Source of the DNA: Prasinococcaceae sp. CCMP 1430
Lineage: Eukaryota > Prasinodermophyta > Palmophyllophyceae > Prasinococcales > Prasinococcaceae
Assembly: GCA_013416795.1 (NCBI GenBank)
Contig: RQSC01000062.1
Coordinates: forward strand, 99,861 to 163,860
Reading direction: 5' to 3'
DNA length: 64,000 bases
This document shows positions 1 to 11,000 of the stretch, in pieces; the first letter of the stretch is position 1, and each line of letters starts with the position of its first letter. The notes under the pieces are model-generated. The model was not told where the DNA came from, ran no database searches, and saw only the letters and a list, made by a program, of their open reading frames with translations. Position numbers and translations under genes: made by a program.

Positions 1-51
1 GAGTGGCGCCGGTCGGCAGCGCGCGCACGCGCGTGCCCTGGGCGCGTACCT

Positions 52-528
52 GATGAAGCTCATCGCCCGCGCCTGATTGCTCGCGTCGGTCAGCTCCGCA
101 GTGACGCAGCGCACCGCCGGCGATATCGAGTTGAGGCAACCTGCGAGCAGGCGGATCGCGACCGCGGCAGAGTAGCTCGGGGAGAGTCCGAGCGCGATGC
201 TGAGCGCGCCCGCGCTGAAGCATCCTACCAGCAGCACGGGCTTGCGCCCCCAGGTGTCCAGGATGCGCCCGCTCACCGAGCTCGACAGCATGAGGCCGAG
301 GGGATAACAGGACGCCAGCATGCCAGCGCGTCTAGCGACGATGCCGTCGCTGACGTCGGCCTCGCCGCCCGAGCCGTCGGCGGCCGGCGTCCACGACTGC
401 ACGAGGAAGACCAGCATGGGGAATAGCATATTCACTTGCACCCCCTGCGCGCACTGCGCCAGGAAGATGCACGCGATGCCCGCGCGCGGCAATGGCGTCG
501 CCTCGCGCGGCGCGCCGGACCGCGGCAT
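52..528 (-). CDS. MFS transporter, ZIFL/DHA1-like, 5' exon (partial)
   Basis: This is the first exon of a major facilitator carrier; the rest lies left of the window. Reading the minus strand from ATG at 528 gives a short basic N-terminus and then transmembrane segment 1 (MLFPMLVFLVQSW). An extracellular loop and TM2 follow, then the MFS motif A loop (SGRILDTWGRKPVLL) and TM3-TM4 (IRLLAGCLN). The order and wording resemble plant ZINC INDUCED FACILITATOR-LIKE proteins, which move zinc-chelator complexes, K+ or auxin by proton exchange. The substrate here cannot be told. The exon stops at AG|GTACGC near position 52, a good splice donor, and the window starts inside the following intron. It is divergent from the SUMO protease gene. 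Coding sense, MFS family and donor are seen directly; the ZIFL assignment is by resemblance. Confidence 0.75.
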
Positions 529-1221
529 CGCTGCGTCGCTCGGGCTGCGGCGGCCCGCTGCAGTCACGCGCGGCGCGCGCCGTGTGGCGGCGCACCGCGG
601 CGGCGCCGCGTGGCAGCTTCTGGATAATAAATGGGAGCCAATCATCGACCAAACAAATGCAGGGCCGCGATTGCGAGTGCGATCGCAATTAGGGGGTGAA
701 AAGTAGGGTTTGCGAAGTCATTGCCGATCGCCGAGGACCGAACAGCCACAAAATGCGGACCCTATCAAAACGAAAACAGCCTGTTCGTATCGATGCGCAT
801 TTCTGCGCGCGCCGCCGAGTGCGAGCCTCGACGATGGTGCGCACGAGTGCCAGCGCTCGCGCCCCCGTGCGGGCGCCACACGAGGCGCCGGTGGTGCTGC
901 GGGTGGGTGCGTGAGGGGGGAGGGAGGGCCTGCTGCTCACTCGGAAGGGCGAGCCCAACCCGGGCGCCTCTTCCGTTCCGTCCCCGCCCGCCCGCGCCGC
1001 TCGCGCGCGCGGGAGGAGGCCGCGCGGGGCGCGCGGCCGCCCCATACCCCGCCGCCTCGGCTCGGGGCTCTGGAAGCGCTCGCGCCCGTGGGCGTGCGCG
1101 TGTGCTTTTGGCTCGGAGGGAGCATGGACGCGCATCGGGCAAGATGCCCCTTTGGCAGGGCGGGTCGGGGAGCGGCGCTCGCGCCGGTTGAGTCGTCCGA
1201 CGCCGCGCACCTGCTGACGCC

Positions 1222-1252
<31 letters not shown>

Positions 1253-1411
1253 ACCGGCGCGCAGACGCACTCGCAGCAGGCGCCGCCCTTCCCGAGCGGC
1301 GCCGACGACGGAGGGCGGCCGAGGCAGTCGCAGAGCCGCGGCGCTAGGGCGACGGCGGCCGCCGTGCAGGGGATCAATGCCGCGCAGGGGGCAAAGGGCG
1401 CGGGCGCCACC
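529..1411. promoter_or_regulatory. shared upstream region of MFS carrier and SUMO protease
   Basis: About 880 bases between two divergent starts. The left part (600-790) is less GC-rich and contains AATAAATGG-like sequence; the right part is extremely GC-rich and holds a 30-base C homopolymer at 1223-1252. The frame of the protease stays open through much of the right part, so an upstream start at 1124 is possible. The perfect GCCACCATGG context at 1412 is preferred. No TATA box is convincing. Confidence 0.4.
1223..1252. repeat. poly-C homopolymer, 30 nt
   Basis: An uninterrupted run of 30 C on the plus strand, about 160 bases upstream of the protease start codon. Runs like this are prone to length error in sequencing and may form quadruplex or i-motif structures. 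Confidence 0.95.
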
Positions 1412-4091
1412 ATGGTGGAGAGACAGAGGGGGAAGAAGGGGCAGCGGCGCCAGTCGGCGACGCCGCCACCGACGAAGAAGCATCGCCCCGCAGCGCCCAA
1501 GTCCGCGCCCGCGAAGATGCCGCGCGCGCCGCGCGACGGCGACAACAAGGAGATGCCCATTGAGCTGAACTCGTCATCGGAGGAGGAGGGAGAGCCCGCG
1601 GGTGAGCGAGTCCGTCGCCATCGCACGCGCAGCAGCACTGGGGCGCTGGTCGAGCAACCCAAACCTTGCGAGCGCTTTGGTATCGCCCCCGAGCGTGCGA
1701 TCATGTACCCCAGCGCCGACGATCCGGACAGCATCAAGGTGAAGGGCGCCGACCTCGGCGTCCTCGAAGAGGATGAGTTCCTCAACGACACGGTGGTCGA
1801 CTTCTACATCAATTACCTCGACTCCCTCCTCGAGTTCGCTTAGTTGTCGCCCCAGCTTCCTGCGCACATGTAAAAGTTGTGGAAGAAGTTGTTCTTCGAG
1901 CTGACGCTCAAGAGCGCCGTCAGGAAGGACTCAAAGGCCACAAGGGACGAAAGGCTGCGCCAGAATGCGGCTGAGGGCGATGCTTGCAATGACAACGAGG
2001 CGGGAGGCGCCAGCGCGAGCGCAGATGCGGGCGAGGGTCCGAGAGCAGCCGGGCAGAGCGGCGGCGGCGCTGGTGGGAGCGGAGACCCCCGAGGCGACGC
2101 GTCGGACTCGGCAGATGCCCCGGACGCGCCGAACAGCGACGGTGGCGACCCGTCGCAGTCGCAGCAGTCGAATCATGCCAAAGGCTCAGCGGGCGCAGAT
2201 GCGGCCCCGGCGGTGGCCGAGGGCGCAGGCTCAGGCGCTCCGAGCGCGCCGGAGCCGTCGAAGAGCAAGGCCGAGGCCGAGCTCTCCGCCATGATCAAGT
2301 GGACCAAGTCAGTGGGTCTTTTCGACAAAGACTTCTTGTTCTTGCCTTTGAACAAGGATCTGCACTGGAGCCTGGCGATTCTCTGTCACCCCAGTGCCTA
2401 TGCCCGCGGCGCCAAGCCTGACTGCGACGACGGCGATATCGAGATCGTTGACACGGGGGGTGACGGCTGCAGCAGCGAAGTCCAGCCCTGCCTACTCCAT
2501 CTGGACTCTTTGCAACCCCACCATCAAATTGCGGACTGGAAGGCCCCACTGGTCCGGTTCCTGAACGCAGAGTGGGACGACGCGGTCGACAAACGCCGGG
2601 GCCTACCCCCGCAGCACATGGGGGCGGGATGTCAGAAGCCCGAGTTTACAACCAAGAAGCTGCCGCACATGTCTATTCCCGACCTGCCGAAGCAGCCAAA
2701 CTTCTGCGATTGCGGGCTCTTCATGCTGCACTACATCGAGCGCTTCGTGCAGAGCGCCTTCAGGCCCGTGGACGCCGCGCATCCGGATGCGCTCAAGGGT
2801 GCGTGTCGCTCGCAGCGCCTCGTGCTGACCGCCGAGACAGGCTTTGCGTGCGTGGGACTCGCGCGCGCGCGCGCGCGGGCATCGCCACTCGCACGCGTGG
2901 CTGTGCAAACCGCGCGTAGCTCTGCCCGCAAGCGAAGGTGTGGATGCTACCGCGACCGCGCCGTGTCACGCTGAGACACCCTGCTCGTTCGTACCGAATG
3001 CGAGCAGACAGTTCCTGTATGTTTTCTGGTACCGCGGCAAGGACAGCCGCGAGTGGTTCCACAAGGAGGGGGCGATGAAGCTGCGCGCCCGTATCCGCAG
3101 CATCCTCCTGTCGCTCTTCTGGGAACAGGGCGACGAGAAGGAGAAGCGGGCCATGAAAGAATTGCCCGCGTTCGAGGAGTGGCGTAAGGAGCACAAGATG
3201 CCTTGGCCGCCAGACCGCCCCAAGCCCAAGCCTCAGCTAAACGCCCGCGGCCAGCTGCCGCAGCGTGGTCAGCAGCTTCCGAACAAGCCCAAGAGGACCA
3301 TCGCAACGAAGACGACGGAGGAGGGCAAGCGAAACGCCCGTGACGCGGCAGTGCGCGCAATGCAACACGCTGGCGACCCATCGCGCAAGCGAAAGGACAA
3401 GGCGTGCAATCCAGGGGTGAAAAAGTTCGTGACCGACACCGCGCGGTCTGCCGCGGACAGGCGCCGCTCGCGCACGACTCGGCAGGGTCACGAGCAGGAC
3501 AAGACGCTTGCGCACGACCACCACCAGCAGCAGCAGCAGCGGCGCGCATGGCGAGGCGCAACAGTTGGTGACACGGCGGATGCAGAGTCTGACGAGGGGT
3601 CGCCGCCTCCGAAAAAGCCGAAAGTGCAAACGCTGGGCCAATCGTCGTCGGACGATGACGACGGCATCGACATTCAGGACGAGGAGGACGACGTCTGCGA
3701 TAATAAGCGCGTGCCCCAGCCTCAGACGTTCAGCAAGACACGTTCGCAGCAAGCCAAGTCGCCCGCAGCTGCCAAGAAGGCCCTTCACAAGACCCTGGCC
3801 AAATTAATGAAGCCGGACCCACCCGTGGGTTCAAAGCCGCGCTCCGACGAGCGCGGCTCGCGCAGCAAAGCACCGAGCAAGCCTCTTCAGTCCATCAACG
3901 AGGATCCCTGGGACGTCCGGGGGGGCGGCAGCGTGGCAGCGTGTGGGCCTGCTGGCACCGACACAAATGCTGCCGCTAGTTTGCTGCGCGCGAGTGCACA
4001 GCTGCCCTACCAAAAGCCGGAGCTTCAGGTCGTCCTAACAGCGGGGTGCGTGGAGCAGTGGTCTCATGGTGAAGAGGGCAGCCCCGCGTAG
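1412..4091 (+). CDS. SUMO-specific cysteine protease, SENP6/7 (Ulp2)-like
   Basis: C48-family protease that removes SUMO or trims poly-SUMO chains in the nucleus. Proposed exons are 1412-1837, 1877-2802 and 3008-4091 (811 aa). Seen in order: a basic N-terminus (GKKGQRR, PPPTKKHRP), an acidic serine patch, and the Ulp core entry (EDEFLNDTVVDFYINYL). A roughly 130-residue Ala/Gly/Ser/Asp-rich insert inside the catalytic domain follows, then the catalytic His (DLHWSLAIL), Asp (LHLDSLQ) and Cys (QPNFCDCGLF). The insert between core entry and catalytic His is the feature that separates SENP6/7 from SENP1/2. The C-terminal 300 residues are disordered and basic, with an acidic SIM-like stretch (DDDDGIDIQDEEDD). 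Intron 1 fits only as a 39-nt GC-AG intron in the right phase, so a sequence error there is possible. The start rests on GCCACCATGG. Confidence 0.8.
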
Positions 4092-4253
4092 CCTCCTCAC
4101 CGGGGGGGTGACGGGCAGGGACGTCGGAAAGTCCAATGATGAAGCAGGGGGCACGAAGAGACGCCCCTCGCGCTCCGGGCGCGCAAGCGCATGCTCGATT
4201 GTACATTTTTGTTACTATACGTACAGATGTGAATTGGTTATTACTTTTGCCGG

Positions 4254-5598
4254 TCAGTTCCACTCGAGCGCAGCCCTGTCCTTCCAGTACCTCGCGCTGT
4301 CCTCCTTGCACTCGACCAGCAGCCGCTCGAGCGCGTCGGGCGCACAGCGCTGCAGCGCCTCCATGGCCTGAGGCGCCTGCGCGTTGGAGCGCGCGTGCGC
4401 CCGCGTCGCCGCGCCGCTGAGCACCACTGGCGCGCAGTCCAGCGCCATCGCCGCGCCCATAGCAAGCGCGTCGGGCGGCACGCCCAGCGCCGCTGCCGTC
4501 TCCCGAAGCGGCCCGCTCCGCAACACCCGTCCGTTCGCCATCGCCTCCTTGATGATCACGCTCATGCCTGCCTCGCCAGCTTCGTCCAGAGCCTGGGGGG
4601 GGGGAACATACGTGCGCGCGCAGGGTCGAGAGCGGGCGCGCACAAGCGCGCAACTGGCGGGTCAGAGCGCGCGGCAGGCCAAACGATCGAGACGCCGGCA
4701 GCGTCGCACCAACGCAGAGCACGCACCTCCCCCGCGCTTTGCTCGAGCACATTGTAGGTGGCCTGCACGCAGTCGAACAGACCTGGCGCGCGGCGCAGCG
4801 CCTCGCGCAGCGTATCAGCCTGCGCGGTGCCGCTCAAGGTGAGGCCCAGTTTCCAGCCACGGGCACTCTTGAGCTCGCCGAGCTCTTGCAAGACGTCCGC
4901 GTCGAGGAAACCACTATCGAGCGTCGCCGAGTGCACTTGGTAGAGAGCGACGTGATCCCCTAGCAACGCAACGCTCTCTTGCACCTGCGCGCGCAGGTTC
5001 GTGACGGAGTGCTACGCGCGAGAAGAGAGGGCGCACGCACAAGATAGGCAAGAAAATAGAGAGCCAGGGTCAGTCTCACAGACGTTGCTCGGGGAGCTGC
5101 GCGGACACTTCGCAGTGGTCACCGACATCGACGACACACCTCCTTGACCTCGTGCGGCTCGCCGTCCGTGTCGACGCGCCAGCCGGCGGTGTAGCGGTAG
5201 CCCCACTTCGAACCGACAATAACGTCGCCCCTGCGTAGGCCACGCGCGTCGAGCCAGCCTGCGAGGAATGCCTCAGACAGGCCGTACGAGCGCGCAGCAT
5301 CGAAGTAGCGCACACCGGCGTCGTACGCCTCGTCGAGCACGGCATAGCAGTGCTCGCGCATGGCGGCCTCACTGCGGTCCGCGCCCAGCGCGGCAAGATC
5401 CTCGCCCCTGCCGAGGTTGATATAGCCTGGCCTGCCGAGCGCGGCGAGGCCGAGGCCGACGCGTCCGCACGCGCCAGCGGGGAGTGGTGCGCCCAGGAAG
5501 GCGTCGGCGGCGCGTACGCACTGCCGGCGCGTGTACCCGCCGCGTGGCGTGGCCGGCCGCCCCACCGCTACGCGCGCCACCCCGCCGAGCGCGCTCAT
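4254..5598 (-). CDS. aldo-keto reductase family protein
   Basis: NAD(P)H-dependent oxidoreductase with a TIM barrel. It is closest in wording to the plant and bacterial group around D-threo-aldose / L-galactose dehydrogenase-type AKRs. Three exons (5598-5140, 5011-4727, 4592-4254; 360 aa) join in phase 0 with donors GTGTGT and GTGCGT and CAG/TAG acceptors. Visible motifs are the AKR N-terminal signature around the catalytic Asp-Tyr (DAGVRYFDAARSYGLSE), the catalytic Lys strand (VIVGSKWGYRYTAGW) and the YQVHSATLDSG strand carrying the His. The NADPH-binding C-terminal part (SVIIKEAMANGR) also shows. A G9-10 run lies just before the third exon. The gene is convergent with the SUMO protease (162 bases between stops) and divergent from the kelch gene. 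The substrate is not deducible. Confidence 0.85.
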
Positions 5599-5928
5599 GG
5601 CCGCCGTCGCGATGGCAGATCGCCGATGTCGCTATTGGCGCGCCTGTAGACACAGGACCACCTGCGCTTGCACCTACCCCTGGGCCTGCGCCGCCCGCGC
5701 CTCGGCCTGGGGCTAGGCCCGCGTGCTCGCGCCGTGCTCGCGCTATGTCGCCATCCACCAAAACGGTTTCTCCGAGCAATCTCTCTGGAAAAAAGTGGGG
5801 CGCCCTCGCGCGCACACGCGGGTGTTCCCCCCAGCAGCGTGCTCGTGCCACACTGGGCAAGTGCGTACGCGCTCGCCCCGGCCCCTGTGGGGGAGCGAGG
5901 CTGCGCCCGCCTTCACCCGCCGTGCGCA
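5599..5928. promoter_or_regulatory. divergent AKR / kelch upstream region
   Basis: 330 bases between head-to-head start codons. Both frames remain open for a stretch on their own strand, but no Met codon with better context is seen. A less GC-rich patch near 5750-5800 (CCACCAAAACGGTTTC, AAAAAAGTGG) is the likeliest core-promoter area; no defined element was recognised. Confidence 0.35.
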
Positions 5929-7932
5929 ATGGAGGCCGTGTGGACGCGCGTCGACGCAGCGGGCGCCGCACCAAGCTCGCGCAGCGGACACACGCTCACG
6001 GCAGTCGGCGGCGATGGCAAGGGTGCCCTCGTCGTGCTCTACGGCGGCACAGACGTCCGCCGCAAGGCGTACTTAGGCGACGTGTGCGTGCTGGACGTGG
6101 CGAAGAATGCGTGGATAGAGACCCCGCTTGGCGCGGGCTCGGGCGTCTACGCGGGCGATGGGCGCGTGGAGCCTGCCGAGGATGCCGAGCCAACAGCGCC
6201 TCGCGTGGCAGGCGGCAGCATGGGCGCAGGTGCGGCCGCTGGCAAGGGTGGTGGCAGTGGCGAAGTAGGAAGCGAGGAGAGCTCTTCGAGCAACCCAACC
6301 CATCCGGGGGAGCGCGCATTTCACTGTGCCGCCGCGCTTTCTGGCACGCGCATTACTGTCTTCGGCGGCCGCAAGGGTCGCACGCGCTTCAACGACACGT
6401 GGCTGCTCGACACGTGCGAGTGGGCGTGGCGCAGGCCGCGAGTGTCGGGGCCGCTTCCGGCCGGGAGGGACTTTGCGGCCGCGGCAGCGTGTGGCAATGA
6501 CGATGCCGATGGTGACCGCCTGGTCGTATATGGTGGCTGGGACGGCGCGGGTTGGCTCGGAGACGCGTGGTTGCTGCACCTCTCGGCAGACGGCAAAGAA
6601 GGGACGTGGCAGACGCTTTCGCTCGGCTCGCCGGCGCCGGCGCCTCGTAGTGGCCACGCGCTCTTGGCAGGTACTGAACAGAGCCGGAGACTGTACATAT
6701 TCGGCGGGGGTACCTCCAGTGGGGCGCTGCTCAACGACTCGTGGAGCCTTGACGTCGAGCCGGATGGCACAAGCGCATGCGCAAAACTGCCAGCGTCTGC
6801 GCCAACCCCGCAGGGCCGGAGTGGTCACTCGATGTCGCGCCTCGGCCCAGTCATGGTCTCGTTTGGCGGGCATGGCACGAGTGGCTGGCTGCAGAAAACG
6901 GACAAGTACATGGATTTTGTGTGGCTCTACGCGCTGCCCACCCTGCGGTGGAGCCACGCGGCTTGCAAGCAGTCCGGGACTGCCTCGCCGGCTGCTCGAG
7001 CATACCACGCGTCGGCTTCCGTCGGCGGACGCGTGCTCATATGTGGCGGCTACGATGGCAAGGCATCGCTTGATGATTGCTGGTGGTTGGCCCTGAGAGA
7101 CGGCGAAGCCGCGTCAGTGCAGGCGTCCGCCTCGCAGCCCGCCGCGCCAGCTCCGCATGGACAGCTCACAAAGGCTATGTCGCAAGCACATGAGAAAGGG
7201 CAGCAGCGGCAACAGCAACAGCAACAGCAGCAGCAGCAGCAGACGCAGCAGCAGGTGGGGAGTCAGGAGCAGGGGGCTTTATCGGCGCCAGCGCCTCAGC
7301 CTCAGGTGCAGGCGCAGCAGCAGCGCGCGGACAAGTCGCGCTCCACGTCGTTCTTTTCGACGCTGGCTGGCAATTTGAGCAAGGCCATGCCCATATTTGG
7401 CGGGGCTTCGGGCAGTTCCGCGCAGCAGCCTCAGCCACAGCGGCGCGAGACCGCGACGGTCACGAAGGGCGACGACACGGAGAGCGCCAAGGCGCGTGCA
7501 TGGCGAGACCTGCGCCGCAGAGCTGGCCTCGAGCAGCGCCCGCAACGCCCGTCGGCGCCGCGCCTGGCGCCTCCAGCGGCGCCAACCGCCGCGCTGGCTG
7601 CCATCGGCCGCCGTGTTTCGTCGCAAGTGGGTGGGCCCGTCAGCGAGCAGAGCGCCGACGAGGACGCTGCCATCGGGCGCGCCTACTTGTTGTCGTGTGA
7701 TCCTGATGATCTCGCTCTTGATGAGGTCGGAGTGATGCTCTCGGATTATCGTCGAGCTGTGTGGGGCAAGTCCCCGGGCCCAGCCGTCGGCGACGACGGG
7801 AGCATGGCCTGGCAGGCCGAGCTTTCCACAACCATGCAGTTTGTCAACGCGGACGTGGCATCACTCCATCTCGTGGATGTTGAGATGCTGCAGATGGCCT
7901 ACAGCTCGGTGTACAGCTCGGTGGCTTGCTAA
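5929..7932 (+). CDS. kelch-repeat protein
   Basis: Intronless, 667 aa. Six kelch-type blades fill roughly residues 15-390. Each has the Gly-Gly doublet followed by a spaced Tyr/Trp: LVVLYGG, ITVFGG, LVVYGGW, LYIFGGG, MVSFGGHG and VLICGGYDG. They are introduced by R-S-G-H or A-Y-H signatures (RSGHTL, RSGHAL, RSGHSM, RAYHAS). A glutamine-rich linker (about 425-460) follows, then a low-complexity basic region and a C-terminal segment of about 90 residues. The latter (AYLLSCDPDDLALDEVGVMLSDY) looks folded but I do not recognise it. Kelch propellers bind proteins, often as adaptors; no BTB, F-box or other partner domain is present, so the role is open. ATG at 5929 directly precedes the first blade. 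Convergent with the large protein that follows (137 bases). Confidence 0.85.
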   Translation: MEAVWTRVDAAGAAPSSRSGHTLTAVGGDGKGALVVLYGGTDVRRKAYLGDVCVLDVAKNAWIETPLGAGSGVYAGDGRVEPAEDAEPTAPRVAGGSMGAGAAAGKGGGSGEVGSEESSSSNPTHPGERAFHCAAALSGTRITVFGGRKGRTRFNDTWLLDTCEWAWRRPRVSGPLPAGRDFAAAAACGNDDADGDRLVVYGGWDGAGWLGDAWLLHLSADGKEGTWQTLSLGSPAPAPRSGHALLAGTEQSRRLYIFGGGTSSGALLNDSWSLDVEPDGTSACAKLPASAPTPQGRSGHSMSRLGPVMVSFGGHGTSGWLQKTDKYMDFVWLYALPTLRWSHAACKQSGTASPAARAYHASASVGGRVLICGGYDGKASLDDCWWLALRDGEAASVQASASQPAAPAPHGQLTKAMSQAHEKGQQRQQQQQQQQQQQTQQQVGSQEQGALSAPAPQPQVQAQQQRADKSRSTSFFSTLAGNLSKAMPIFGGASGSSAQQPQPQRRETATVTKGDDTESAKARAWRDLRRRAGLEQRPQRPSAPRLAPPAAPTAALAAIGRRVSSQVGGPVSEQSADEDAAIGRAYLLSCDPDDLALDEVGVMLSDYRRAVWGKSPGPAVGDDGSMAWQAELSTTMQFVNADVASLHLVDVEMLQMAYSSVYSSVAC

Positions 7933-8069
7933 TTCTGGTTGTGATCGCGCACGGACAGCTGCGCGCAGGCGGGCGCGTTCGGACCCACTTTCCCCGATTA
8001 TTAACTCAGATTGTCATGTGATGCTAGAGATGTAGACCTTCAGGTAGACGGACAGCCGCTGCTGGCTAG

Positions 8070-11000
8070 CTAGAATGTCGCTTTGATCTTGATTGACTTC
8101 TGCGCTGCGAGACTGCTGGGGTGCCTAGCACCATCCCTCTCCGTCGGCGGCAGCTTAATCCCCGCCAGCTTGTTGTCGGCAACTCGTCTGATGTGCGAGT
8201 CCTCGCCTGAGAATTCGTTGACGTACAGCGAGTGCGTGTCCAAGTACTGCAGATCGTTGGTGTCGTCGTTGCGGCGCACAACGTAGCGGAAGTTGAGCAC
8301 GGTGGGCGGGTCGGAGCCGGTCTCATACAGGAAGCCGGTGGGAAATATGGGCTCGCCCGGCAGGCCCGTCGTCGAATTGTCGTTCATGCCGTTGGTATCG
8401 TCTATCGTGACGAGCACGAGCTTGATCTGCGCGCACACGCGGTAGTAGAGGCCCATGTAGTGTTCCTGGAACACCCACTGGTCGTTGTCGGCGCCGCAGG
8501 ACGCCTTGACAGCCTCAGAGAAGTGCACCTTAACGTCGATCACGTCGGGCACGCCGGCTGAGTTGTCGCCACCAGTGTTGATGCCATAACCGGTGTTGTA
8601 GCCGTAAGTGGTATCGTGTACATCCGAGGTGACGTTCTGCACATATGCGCGCCCAATAACGAGATCCTTGTTGTACGAAAGCGACTGCGTCGCGCCGTGC
8701 GAACCCAGCATGGCGCCGCCTGGCTTTGGCAGCGTCAGGAGCGCGTCGTTGAATTTGCAGCGCGAGTAGTCATTGTTGTACACGTTCTTGCGGCGCACAT
8801 AGGCCGTGGTCACGTCTACAGTGAAGGACAGGCTCGAGAAGTTCGGTGACGACACGCCGCACGACGCGCCGCTCACCGCGCCCGATCCCGAGTAGCCGGT
8901 GGAGACGCCAGGCACGGCGCATGTGGTTACACCAAGCGTGATCCGGTCGCCGGTGACGGACACGATTGTGTACTTGCCGTTGACAGTGCCAGCGTCGGTG
9001 CCGCCCACGCCTGCAATGTAGATGATGTCGCCGGCAAGCAGGGTGTGCATGGCAGCGACCGAGCCAGATGTCTGCGGCGAGGCGTGGCTCACGAGCGTGA
9101 GCACGGCTGGGTCGGCGGCAGTGATTTCGCTCACTTGATAGTGGTCGGCACACGCACGCTTGATGGTCGCATTGCCGCCGTCGAGGTCGAGCGCGTCGGT
9201 GCCAGTGTAGTCGAGGTCAGCGCTCAGGTGCGTCTGGCCCGAGGTGAGCGCGAGGGCGCCGACGTTCTGGTCGTAGCCGTCCGCGCCACCTGCACCGCGT
9301 GCACCTGTCTGCACCCTGTACTCAAACGCCAGAATGTTGTCCATGGACTGTTCTATGCGCTCCTCGTCGAATTGGCGCTCTCGGCGCAGAGAGCTCACAG
9401 TGTTTCCGCCGTCGAAAGCCAGCCCCGTGGAGGTGTAGGTGTCGCTCGAGAAGGTGCAGTAGTGGTTGCCATGCGCCGAGGCGTCGGTCAGCCCGCCGCC
9501 CTCGAGGCTGTGCGAGCGACAGCGAATGCCCGTGTTGACGCGCTGGATGGTGACCGCGCTCGACTCGGGCGTGTCGTGGTCGCTGCCGGGAGTGTATCGC
9601 GCGCCGGCAATGTAGCCTGAGCCCGGCGGAACTGAAGTCTCCGAGCCACCCAGCCTTCCCGTGTAGAACGTCAACCCGCTGATGTCCAGCGGGGGCTCCA
9701 GCGAGAACTCCCATTTGGTGACGTGCGACCCGACCGTGAACTGCTTGTTCAGCGAGTCAGCGTCCGGGCCGTAGACGCCTCGGATGATGACGATGTCGCC
9801 TGTGGAGAGCGTGTGCGTCCCGCGCACCTTGAAGACAGTGCCCACTGTCGAGGTGTCTGCGCTGGTGCATCCCTCACTGGAGGAGGCGCACACGCCATCG
9901 GCGAAGAGCTGCAATGGGTCCTCCATGGCGGAGTTGTCCGTGTGAGCGTCATTGCTCAGCCCAGGGCTTGACGCAAACTCGCCGTACCTGCGCTGATTGG
10001 CCAGCGAGTACGCCTCCTCGCCCTTTTTGAGCGGGTTTGGCTCGTTGTTCTTCCAGAAGGCCTTCTTCTCGCCGAAGCCGCCGCCGGCGTAGGTGGCGTA
10101 GTGGTCCGCCGCGCCAGCCTCAAAGTGCGAGCCCAAGTCCAGCTTGAGCCGCGGCGAGCCGTACACGACCACCGGCTCGGAGAAAGTCACGAAGATGTAG
10201 ATGAGGTCGTCCTCCTCGTATGACCAGTCGTGCTCGCCGTGTGCGGGATTCGGCACGGCGTTCGTGGGCGTCGGCTGGCGCAGCACAAACGCAGAGCTCA
10301 CGTCCCAGTCCATGCCCGTCGAGTCGAGCGCTGCGCCAGTGGCCACATTCTCCAGCGTGAAGGTGGTTGCGTGCAGCAGACCATTCGCGTCGTTGCCGTC
10401 CCCGTCGGCCGTACCGCTCACGTCGGTCACCTCGAACTCGATGCCATTAATTGAGTGTCTGTCTAAACCCCGGACGCTCTCGATCTTCACGCGGTCTCCC
10501 ACCTCGAGTGAGTGCGTACCAACCGTGGTGACGGTCGCATCGGCGCTCGATTGCTCCACAGATCCAATCTGGAAGATGTTGCGGTACTGATAGTTGTCCG
10601 CGCGGCGGTTAGGCGAGTACGAGGTCACACCCACAACGAAGGGTTGGATCTTGAGGTGCACGCGGTCCACCGAGCCAAGGCTCGGATAGGCATCGAGGGA
10701 GATCTGGAGGTCGTCACGGCAGTGCGAGAACGCGCAGCGAGCATCGCGATGCAACGCAGCGGTGCTCAGCGCGCCGCTCGCCTTGTCGAGGCCGAGGCGA
10801 TCGTGTTGGTTGATGCCTGCGTACGGGCCTGATAGTGTGCCCTCGCCCGAGCTGGCAAGGCCGAGCGCGTCGCCCGCGCCGCGCCTCGAGCGCACGCGGT
10901 TCGCGGGCTGCACAACCGAATTGATGAGCGCGGCCTCCCAGTAGCCCCCCGCGAGCGTCACGTGCGTGTGGCCGCTCTGGCGACCCTGGCGCACCTCCGG

